Shown here piece by piece: positions 26,334 through 33,022 of a stretch of 35,889 bases of DNA (positions are counted from its first letter, which is position 1; every line of letters begins with the position of its first letter). Under the pieces are notes generated by a model. It searched no databases. It was not told where the DNA came from and was given only the letters and a program-made list of their open reading frames with translations. A program made the translations under genes and the position numbers. Source of the stretch: an uncultured Alphaproteobacteria bacterium (GTDB lineage Bacteria > Pseudomonadota > Alphaproteobacteria > HIMB59 > GCA-002718135); contig CACKSM010000009.1 in the NCBI GenBank assembly GCA_902602885.1, positions 1 to 35,889 of the forward strand, in the 5' to 3' direction.

Positions 26334-26405
26334 ATAATAAATTCAAAGTAATTTTCTTTACACTAAAACTAAGAAAAACTCTAGTTTTTTTTTATTTTAT
26401 TATGT

Positions 26406-26424
26406 AATTGTAAAATCTGTAAAT
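26406..26424 (+). promoter_or_regulatory. Candidate operator copy 2, at the 59-residue ORF start
   Basis: AATTGTAAAATCTGTAAAT, matching 15 of 19 positions of copy 1 read on the opposite strand, ends directly against the ATG at 26425. The two TGTAAA units again have 9-base spacing, with an extra TGTAAT at 26403. A TATTAT box is at 26398-26403. A repressor bound here would cover the predicted transcription start. Confidence 0.5.
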
Positions 26425-26604
26425 ATGAACAGTAAATTAACAGAAAATATAAATAACCAAAAAGACAACCTAGAGCAGAGTTCTATTGAGAAGAAGGTTC
26501 TTGAAGGATCTATAGACTCAAATTATGATCTTAATCTTGCTGATGGTATCGAAGCATACTACAGCGAAAGATACGGTTGGACTCTTAGAAGAAAAACAAT
26601 CTAA
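26425..26604 (+). CDS. Unrecognised small protein, 59 residues
   Basis: Short ORF filling the 308-base gap between the regulator and the GMC dehydrogenase. It starts MNSKLTENINNQKDNLEQ and ends AYYSERYGWTLRRKTI, with a TAA at 26602. The first half is polar and probably disordered, and the last 15 residues are aromatic and basic. No signal peptide, membrane segment or known motif is visible. Reasons to think it real: the gap is otherwise unexplained in a compact genome, base composition rises to a coding-like level across the ORF, a regulatory repeat abuts its start, and a hairpin begins at its stop. There is no Shine-Dalgarno, so it might be leaderless. It is divergent from the PrpR-like regulator, which may control it. 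Confidence 0.62.
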   Translation: MNSKLTENINNQKDNLEQSSIEKKVLEGSIDSNYDLNLADGIEAYYSERYGWTLRRKTI

Positions 26605-26618
26605 TTAAATTAGATTTT
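26598..26618. terminator. Bidirectional terminator candidate between the small ORF and the GMC gene
   Basis: Inverted repeat AATCTAAT / ATTAGATT with a 3-base loop overlaps the stop of the small ORF. On the plus strand it is followed by TT, and four T occur at its end. On the minus strand it is followed by GTTTTTC, so it may serve the GMC gene as well. The stem is only 8 bp and AT-rich. Confidence 0.45.
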
Positions 26619-26624
26619 AGTTCT

Positions 26625-28226
26625 CTAACTAACGGTACTATTTATTTGGTCATAAGCTTTTTCAGCAATCATAATAGTTGTCGCATTTAAATTAGCACTA
26701 ACAATATTTGGCATTACAGAAGCATCAACAACTCTTAAATTTTGAATTCCATGAACCCTTAAGTTTTGATCTACAACTGAAGTTTCGTCCTCACCCATTT
26801 TATTTGTACATGACGGATGATACGCAGATTCAGATGTATTTTTAATAACTTCATCTAATTCATTTTGATTAGATACATTCTTCCCAGGTCTAATTTCTGT
26901 GCCAACATATTCTTTTAGTGCTTTTTGAGACAAAATTTTTTTAGCAATTCCTATACCTTCTCTCATTTGTTTTAAATCGTCTTCATGCTTAAGATAATTA
27001 AATTGTATTTTAGGATCATCTTTATAGTTATTTGTTTTAACTTTAACAAAACCCCTACTTTTTGGTCTATTTGGACAAACATGAAATTGAAAAGCTTCAA
27101 AATTAGGATTTTCTAAACCATGATTAATAACTAAGTATGGAAAAAAATGAAATTGTAAGTTTGGATGATGATATGATTTGTCAGATTTAACAAAACCTCC
27201 TAACTCTAAGTGTGAGTTTGCCAATCTACCTTTTTTAAATAAAAACCATTTTGATCCTTCAATTGCTTGATAAAGAAAATTTGTTGCTAAAGAATGTAAT
27301 GTTTCATTTTTTTTAGATTTATATTGAATATACATCTCTAAATGATCTTGTAAATTTTCTCCCACCCCAACTAAATTATTAATTACTTCTATTCCCAAGC
27401 TTTTAAGATATGTTGCATTACCTATTCCGGATAATTGAAGAATTTTAGGAGAATTAATTGAACCTGCACAAAGTATAACTTCTTTATTTGCTATATATTT
27501 ATTTGTTAAGTTTTTTTTAATTGTTTCAACACCAATCGCAGTTTTATTTTTAAAAAGAATTTTTTTCACATCAATATTATTTATTATTCTAAGATTTTTT
27601 CTATTTTGTATTGGTTCTAAGTATGCCTTAGCAACACTTTGTCTGACACCGTTGTTTATTGTTACATCAAAAGTTCCAAAACCTTCATTATCAATATTAT
27701 TAGAGTCATTAAATATTTTATATCCAGCTTCTTGTGCAGCTTCTAAAACTTTTTTGAATAAAGGATATTTTTTATCTATGTTTGACTTATTTACTTTTAA
27801 TGGTCCCTCTTTACCTCTTTCATTGCTATTATGAGACCAAGTTTCTAATTTTTTAAAAAAAGGTAAAACTTTTTCATATGACCAATTAGTTAAACCACTT
27901 GAAGACCATCTGTCAAAATCCTCTTTATGACCTCTAGCAAAAACCATTCCATTATGAGAAGAGCATCCTCCGATCATTTTACCTCTTGGACAATATAAAG
28001 ATCTATTATTTAGAAACGGTTCAGGCTCAGTATAATATTTCCAATTATATTTTGGGTCATGCATTGCATAAAGAAGTGCGCTTGGCATATCAACTTTCCA
28101 GGTTTTACTCGATGGACCAGCTTCTAATAAAATTACTGAATTCTTTGATTGTGAAGACAATCTGTTAGCTAGAACACAACCTGCTGACCCTGCTCCAACA
28201 ATGATGTAGTCAGCGTTGTTATCCAC
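26625..28226 (-). CDS. GMC-family FAD oxidoreductase, choline dehydrogenase-like
   Basis: Glucose-methanol-choline oxidoreductase of 533 residues that oxidises an alcohol with FAD. The ADP-binding GAGSAGCVLANRL is at residues 11-23. LEAGP, CPRGKMIGGCSSHNGMVFARGH (GMC signature 1 region), and ILCAGSINSPKILQLSGIG (signature 2) follow. The C-terminal SAYHPSCTNKMG carries the catalytic His, and NLRVVDASVMPNIVSANLNATTIMIAEKA ends the FAD domain. It is BetA-like in length and motifs, but many paralogues act on other alcohols, so choline is not proven. The start is GTG at 28226, overlapping the SDR stop by one base. It is the last gene of the transporter-SDR-GMC run. Confidence 0.9.
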   Translation of the reverse strand: MDNNADYIIVGAGSAGCVLANRLSSQSKNSVILLEAGPSSKTWKVDMPSALLYAMHDPKYNWKYYTEPEPFLNNRSLYCPRGKMIGGCSSHNGMVFARGHKEDFDRWSSSGLTNWSYEKVLPFFKKLETWSHNSNERGKEGPLKVNKSNIDKKYPLFKKVLEAAQEAGYKIFNDSNNIDNEGFGTFDVTINNGVRQSVAKAYLEPIQNRKNLRIINNIDVKKILFKNKTAIGVETIKKNLTNKYIANKEVILCAGSINSPKILQLSGIGNATYLKSLGIEVINNLVGVGENLQDHLEMYIQYKSKKNETLHSLATNFLYQAIEGSKWFLFKKGRLANSHLELGGFVKSDKSYHHPNLQFHFFPYLVINHGLENPNFEAFQFHVCPNRPKSRGFVKVKTNNYKDDPKIQFNYLKHEDDLKQMREGIGIAKKILSQKALKEYVGTEIRPGKNVSNQNELDEVIKNTSESAYHPSCTNKMGEDETSVVDQNLRVHGIQNLRVVDASVMPNIVSANLNATTIMIAEKAYDQINSTVS

Positions 28227-29008
28227 TAATTCATTCTTTCAGTATTTCCATCTACAGTCATGATTTGACCAGATACATTTTCTGATGCATCACTTAACAA
28301 AAATAATGCCATTGATGCAATATCTTCTTTTTCTACAAATTTTTTTAATGAAACCATTGACTCTAGTTCTTTTCTTACTTTATTTCTTGTTGATTTAATT
28401 AATTTAGCTTTTGCATTTATTACTCTTTCCATTCTATCACCATTCACTGAACCTGGACAAATTGCATTTACTCGTATTTTAAATTTTCCTAATTCAACAG
28501 CTAATGTTTTAGTTAATCCAATTATTGCCCATTTACTAGATGTGTAAGGAGATCTTTGAGCATAACCAAACAAACCAGCAGTTGAAGATAAATTGATAAT
28601 TGATGCTTTTTTAGACTTTTTTAAGAATGGTATAGCAAATTTAGTAAAGTAAAAATGTGAACTAAGATTTGTTTTGATTGTTTGATCCCATTCATCAATT
28701 GAAATATTTTGAAGATACTTTGTAGGTCCTGCAATACCAATATTATTTATTAATCCATCTATTTTTTTTAAGCTAGTTAGAGAATTAAAATATTCTTTAA
28801 TTTTTTTTGGATTTGTACAGTCTAAGTGTTTAGCAAATATTTTATTACGATATTTTTTATTTGAATTTATTTTATCAATTTTTGATTTATTTATATCAGA
28901 TAAATATACCTTACCACCTGAAATAATTATTTTATTTGCTATAGCAAAACCTAAACCATCTGCACCAGCGGATATAACATAATTTTTTTTACTCAAATTT
29001 ATTTTCAT
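28226..29008 (-). CDS. Short-chain dehydrogenase/reductase
   Basis: Classical SDR of 260 residues. The cofactor motif SAGADGLGFAIA (about 13-24) is a variant of TGxxxGIG, with Ser-Ala-Gly in place of Thr-Gly. Asp38 region LSDINKSK suggests NAD preference. LINNIGIAG, the catalytic Ser in INLSSTAG, and YTSSKWAIIGLTKTLAVEL (Tyr and Lys) are intact, followed by RVNAICPGSVNGDRM. It starts with ATG directly after the 88-residue gene (0 bases between). With the GMC enzyme next to it, it may oxidise or reduce the imported compound further. Substrate unknown. Confidence 0.9.
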   Translation of the reverse strand: MKINLSKKNYVISAGADGLGFAIANKIIISGGKVYLSDINKSKIDKINSNKKYRNKIFAKHLDCTNPKKIKEYFNSLTSLKKIDGLINNIGIAGPTKYLQNISIDEWDQTIKTNLSSHFYFTKFAIPFLKKSKKASIINLSSTAGLFGYAQRSPYTSSKWAIIGLTKTLAVELGKFKIRVNAICPGSVNGDRMERVINAKAKLIKSTRNKVRKELESMVSLKKFVEKEDIASMALFLLSDASENVSGQIMTVDGNTERMN

Positions 29009-29275
29009 TTATTGAATATTATCTATCTCTTTTTTAGAAATATATCCAATAGTTTTACCTTTATTGTCAGCAACTACTATTGTTAAATTATCTTCAAGAA
29101 TTTTATTTTTAAAATTTTTTAGTTTAATATTTTGATTTACTTTGTAAATAGAACCTAATGTTAAATTATCTTTATTAAAATTGTTCTCAATTATCATAAT
29201 ATTTTTTGCTTCTAGATTATCTATTCTATTTTCTTTGCTAGAAAAAAAATTAAGTAAAAATTTAAATATATTCAT
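29009..29275 (-). CDS. Hypothetical protein, 88 residues
   Basis: Not recognised. The first 12 residues (MNIFKFLLNFFS) are hydrophobic but too short for a full membrane helix. The remainder is Lys/Asn-rich with a predicted beta-strand pattern (LTLGSIYKVN, LTIVVADNKGKTIGYIS). It could be a small beta-barrel or CBS-like half domain, but no motif secures that. It lies 19 bases downstream of the double ATPase and abuts the SDR, so it is probably translated in the same mRNA. The consistent spacing and ATG support it as a real gene. Confidence 0.7.
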   Translation of the reverse strand: MNIFKFLLNFFSSKENRIDNLEAKNIMIIENNFNKDNLTLGSIYKVNQNIKLKNFKNKILEDNLTIVVADNKGKTIGYISKKEIDNIQ

Positions 29276-29294
29276 TATTTAAAATATAGATTTA

Positions 29295-30908
29295 CTAGGA
29301 AGATCTTTTATTCAGAAGATTGGTTAGCCAATCAGGATTCATTTCTGGAACTGAAGACAATAACAGTTCTGTATAATCAGGATGTGGTGGATTTAAAATT
29401 TTACTTTTCAAACCCTGTTCCACTACCTCACCTTGATACATAACAACTATTTCATCTGAGATTGCTTTAACTGTTGCTATATCATGGGTTATAAAAATAT
29501 AAGTTACACCAAGCTCTTTTTGTAATTTTTGTAGTAATTTTAATATTCCTTCTTGAACTATTTGATCTAGCGCTGATGTCACTTCATCGCAAATAATTAA
29601 ATCTGGGTTAGCCGCTAAAGCTCTTGCAATGCAAATTCTCTGTTTTTGACCTCCAGATAATTCGGATGGTAATCTATCTAAAAAAGTTTCATCCAGCTCA
29701 ATCATTTTTAATAATTCAATAACTTTTGCTTCTCTTTCTTTCCCTTTTATACCTTGATAAAATTCTATTGGCCTTCCTATTATTTCATCAACAGTTTGAC
29801 GAGGGTTCATTGCGGTGTCTGGCATTTGGAAAATAATTTGAATTTTTCTTAATTCTTCTTTTGATCTTTGTTCAAGTTTTGGAGATAATTTTTTTCCATC
29901 AAAAATTATTTCACCTTTTATTTGTGGAAGTAACCCTGTAATGACCCTTGCTGTAGTAGATTTTCCAGAACCACTCTCTCCAACTATGGCGACTGTTTTA
30001 CCCTTAGGAATATCAATAGAAACATTATGCAGAACCTTTGATGATCCATATGCTGCATCAATATTTTTTATTGATAGAATATAATCTTCGTTTGTTTCTT
30101 CTGGTTTTATTAACGATCTTACCGACCAAAGAGATTTAGTATATTCTTCTTTTGGATTAGATAGCATATCTCTTGTTTCAGCTTCTTCAACTTCTTCACC
30201 GTATCGTAGAACCTTAATTCTATCTGCCATTTGAGCAACTACTGCTAAATCATGGGTAATATAAATTGCTGCTGTATTAAATTTATCTACTATAGATCTC
30301 ATAGCAGATAAAACTTCAACTTGAGTAGTTACATCTAAGGCAGTTGTTGGTTCGTCAAAAATAATTAGTTCAGGTCTTGGTGACATAGCCATTGCTGTCA
30401 TTATTCTTTGAAGTTGTCCACCAGATACTTGATGCGGATATCTATCTCCTATATTTTCAGCATCTGGAAGCTGCAGTGATTCATAAAGTTGAACAGCATC
30501 TTTTTTGAGCGCATCAGTTGGATTTAGTTTTAATCTATTAGCGGCACTTATTGTTTGATCCATTAACCTATGAGCAGGATTAAACGATGCTGCTGCTGAT
30601 TGAGCAACATAAGATATTTTGGTTCCCCAAATTTTTCTCTTTTCAAATTCTGTTAGTTTTGCGAGATCTATTCCATTAAAATTAATTTCTCCCTTTATAA
30701 TCTTACAACCTGGTTGAGTATAGCCCATTGCAGCTTTACCCATGGTCGATTTTCCAGCACCACTCTCTCCTATTAATCCTAGTATTTCACCTCTGTATAA
30801 AGTCAAATCTACACCCTTTAAAATTTTATGCCATCTCTCATCTGAAAATCCATCAATGTGAATGTTTTTCATCTCAAGTAAAAGTTCTTTTGATTTATTT
30901 GACGTCAT
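29295..30908 (-). CDS. Fused dipeptide-type ABC transporter ATPase (DppD-DppF in one chain)
   Basis: Energises import by a peptide/nickel/opine-family ABC transporter. The 537-residue chain holds two nucleotide-binding domains. Domain 1 has Walker A GESGAGKST at 47-55, signature VSGGQLQRIM and Walker B LIIFDEPTTALD. Domain 2 has Walker A GESGSGKST near 310, signature LSGGQKQRICIARAL and LIICDEVTSALD. The C-terminal PPHPDYTELLLSSVP is the oligopeptide-transporter C-terminal region. The fusion is common in Alphaproteobacteria (YejF/GsiA-like). It overlaps the permease C gene by 14 bases. Substrate is not visible in the sequence. Confidence 0.93.
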   Translation of the reverse strand: MTSNKSKELLLEMKNIHIDGFSDERWHKILKGVDLTLYRGEILGLIGESGAGKSTMGKAAMGYTQPGCKIIKGEINFNGIDLAKLTEFEKRKIWGTKISYVAQSAAASFNPAHRLMDQTISAANRLKLNPTDALKKDAVQLYESLQLPDAENIGDRYPHQVSGGQLQRIMTAMAMSPRPELIIFDEPTTALDVTTQVEVLSAMRSIVDKFNTAAIYITHDLAVVAQMADRIKVLRYGEEVEEAETRDMLSNPKEEYTKSLWSVRSLIKPEETNEDYILSIKNIDAAYGSSKVLHNVSIDIPKGKTVAIVGESGSGKSTTARVITGLLPQIKGEIIFDGKKLSPKLEQRSKEELRKIQIIFQMPDTAMNPRQTVDEIIGRPIEFYQGIKGKEREAKVIELLKMIELDETFLDRLPSELSGGQKQRICIARALAANPDLIICDEVTSALDQIVQEGILKLLQKLQKELGVTYIFITHDIATVKAISDEIVVMYQGEVVEQGLKSKILNPPHPDYTELLLSSVPEMNPDWLTNLLNKRSS

Positions 30909-31815
30909 CTTTTAATCCGCTAGTAATGTAAAGATACCAATCAACAACAAAATTAATTGATACACAAAGTAAAGCAATTGCAGCAGCTGGAATTAATGGT
31001 GTTAAGCCTGCTGTTATATCATATTGAGCATATTGGATAAGTATTGCATTTTCTCTTACCATTGATGCCCAATCTGCAGAAGGAGGTTGAATTCCAATTC
31101 CTAAAAAACTCAAACTAGAAATTGTAAAAATTACAAATATAAATCTTAAACCAAATTCAATTATCAATGGCGAAGCAATATTTGGGAGTATTTCTTTAAA
31201 AATAATATAAGATAAGTTTTCACCTCTTAATCTTGCTACCTCTACATATTCTAAAACAACTTGACCTACTGCAACTGACCTTGATATTCTGAAAAATCTA
31301 GTAGACTCTAAAATTCCTAAAATTATAATTAAATTAAAATTTGTAGGACCAAAAACTGATAAGAGTATAAAAGTAAAAATCATTACAGGTATAGCCATAA
31401 GCGTATCAACTATCCTACTTAATAGCTGATCTAAATACCTTCTATCTAGAGCTGCTATAATTCCAAACACTGTTCCAATTCCTAAAGCAATAAAAGTAGC
31501 CAATAAACAAATACCAATTGTATTTCTAGCAGCGTAGATAATACGAGAGAAGATATCTCTTCCAATTTGATCAGTACCAAATATGTGACCATCACCCCAA
31601 GGAGCATAAGCAACAGGAAATATTTCTGCTTCTCCGTGTGGGGCAATTAAAGGAGCAAATATTGCAGCAAAAAAATATATAAAGAGTACAATCATCCCAA
31701 ACCAAGCTGACATTGGAGCTTTTGATAAAGCAATTTTTAATCTCTCTAATCTAGTCCTTCTTTTAATTAAATTAGCAACTTCACTTTTTGCAGAATAAGA
31801 TAAATTTTCGCTCAT
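30895..31815 (-). CDS. ABC transporter permease, DppC/OppC type
   Basis: Inner-membrane permease of 306 residues with an N-terminal cytoplasmic segment, a first helix (AWFGMIVLFIYFFAAIFAPLIAP) and the typical DppC loop PWGDGHIFGTDQIGRDIFSRIIYAARNT. The EAA-type coupling loop is VEVARLRGENLSYIIFKEILPNIASPLI near residue 190. SSLSFLGIGIQPPSADWASMVRENA is diagnostic of the C-type permease. The ATG overlaps the stop of permease B as ATGA. It pairs with permease B and the fused ATPase. Confidence 0.94.
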   Translation of the reverse strand: MSENLSYSAKSEVANLIKRRTRLERLKIALSKAPMSAWFGMIVLFIYFFAAIFAPLIAPHGEAEIFPVAYAPWGDGHIFGTDQIGRDIFSRIIYAARNTIGICLLATFIALGIGTVFGIIAALDRRYLDQLLSRIVDTLMAIPVMIFTFILLSVFGPTNFNLIIILGILESTRFFRISRSVAVGQVVLEYVEVARLRGENLSYIIFKEILPNIASPLIIEFGLRFIFVIFTISSLSFLGIGIQPPSADWASMVRENAILIQYAQYDITAGLTPLIPAAAIALLCVSINFVVDWYLYITSGLKDDVK

Positions 31816-32777
31816 TTTGGATATAATAACCTCGGGTTAGAAATAATACCAATCAGGTCAGCAATTAAATTTAAGATTACATATGTTGATGCAAAAATTA
31901 ATGCACAAGCTTGTACAACTGGAAGATCGCGATTGTAGACTGATCCAACCATAAGCCTGCCTATACCTTGATAATTAAAAACATATTCAACAACAACTGA
32001 ACCAATCAACATGTAAGCTAAGTTTATTGCAATTACTTGAGAAATAGGTGCCCAAGCATTTGGAAGTGCGTGCTTAACAACTACTTCATATCTTGAGGCT
32101 CCTGATAATTTTGCCATTTCAATATATTCACTTGATAAAATATTAATTATTGCTGACCTTGTCATTCTCATCATGTGACCCATCGTAATTAATGTTAATG
32201 TAAAAACTGGAAGTGCCGTCCTGTAAAATCTTTCAACTAAAGTTGTAGTTTCATCAACAGTAGAAATAGTTGGAAAAACTGGAAACAGAGTTGCTAGTAA
32301 AAGAATAAAAATATATGCAGTAAAAAATTCCGGTGATGATACAGTCACCAAGCTGACTCCAGTTGCTGATCTATCATAATAAGAGTTTCTATATAATGCT
32401 GCTGAGATACCTAAAATTAAAGACAGAGGGATAGCCAACATGGCGGCAACTCCTGTTAAAAATAGAGTATTCTTCAGCCTGGGAATTATTAATCCAACAA
32501 CTTCTCTAGATCTATCACCTTGATCCCCTTGTACTTTAGATCGTCCAGAAAAAGAGCTGCCAAAATCTCCCTGAAAAACATTCCCTAACCAATCAAAGTA
32601 TCTTGTCACAGGGGGTTTATCTAAACCTAATTCTGCTCTGAGAGCTTTTACAGCAGATTTTGTTGCACTTTGACCTAATATTTCTGTGGCAAAATCTCCT
32701 GGTAAAAAGGAGAATGTACTAAATATTATTACCGAAAATGCAAAAACAGTGACGAGACCAAGAGTAAGTCTCAGCAA
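31812..32777 (-). CDS. ABC transporter permease, DppB/OppB type (start uncertain, possibly to 32810)
   Basis: First permease of the importer, 321 residues as given. LRLTLGLVTVFAFSVIIFSTFSFLPGD is the first helix and PGD motif. The periplasmic SFSGRSKVQGDQGDRSREV segment follows. The coupling loop is YIEMAKLSGASRYEVVVKHALPNAW near 220 and VVEYVFNYQGIGRLM is typical. The start is unclear. The first usable codon at 32777 is TTG with no Shine-Dalgarno. An AAGGGGGG lies further up at 32815-32822. Between them the frame stays open (ITRIHPIFRTI) with ATT and ATC codons but no ATG, GTG or TTG. The divergent binding-protein gene starts 212 bases upstream of the gene's edge. Confidence 0.9.
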   Translation of the reverse strand: MLRLTLGLVTVFAFSVIIFSTFSFLPGDFATEILGQSATKSAVKALRAELGLDKPPVTRYFDWLGNVFQGDFGSSFSGRSKVQGDQGDRSREVVGLIIPRLKNTLFLTGVAAMLAIPLSLILGISAALYRNSYYDRSATGVSLVTVSSPEFFTAYIFILLLATLFPVFPTISTVDETTTLVERFYRTALPVFTLTLITMGHMMRMTRSAIINILSSEYIEMAKLSGASRYEVVVKHALPNAWAPISQVIAINLAYMLIGSVVVEYVFNYQGIGRLMVGSVYNRDLPVVQACALIFASTYVILNLIADLIGIISNPRLLYPK

Positions 32778-32978
32778 AATTGTTCTAAATATTGGATGAA
32801 TTCTAGTAATGATACCCCCCTTAAAGATACAATCTTAATTCTTAAAGTTTTGTATAAATTAGGTCAACATACAAGCTAAAATTAATAATTAATTAATAAT
32901 TTATACGTTGAATTAAAGCGTTATATATGTTTTTATGTATTAACTTAAGTTTGTTTTTTGTTAAATTTCTAGAAATTA

Positions 32979-33005
32979 TGAACAAAAATCTTAGGTTTTT
33001 GTTCA
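32979..33005 (+). promoter_or_regulatory. 5' leader hairpin upstream of the solute-binding protein
   Basis: Inverted repeat TGAACAAAAATC / GGTTTTTGTTCA, with one T-G wobble and a 3-base loop (TTA), ends six bases before the Shine-Dalgarno of the binding-protein gene. The divergent gap around it (32778-33022) is AT-rich. It includes possible promoter elements such as TTATAT near 32921, but I cannot fix a promoter. The hairpin could affect translation or mRNA stability; its role is unknown. Confidence 0.5.
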
Positions 33006-33010
33006 ATTAT

Positions 33011-33018
33011 AAGGGAGG
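33011..33018 (+). promoter_or_regulatory. Strong ribosome binding site that fixes the binding-protein start
   Basis: AAGGGAGG followed by ACAA and ATG. It shows the start is 33023, not the upstream in-frame ATG codons at 32927 or 32978. Confidence 0.8.
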
Positions 33019-33022
33019 ACAA

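Noticed and set aside
32881..32903. AT-only repeat in the divergent region, resembling an inverted repeat
   Set aside because: It is a mirror-type low-complexity run, not a true inverted repeat, and is expected by chance in such AT-rich DNA.
32927..33022. Longer start for the solute-binding protein, 32 codons upstream
   Set aside because: AAGGGAGG with proper spacing and the Tat signal geometry both point to ATG 33023; the extra stretch covers a leader hairpin.
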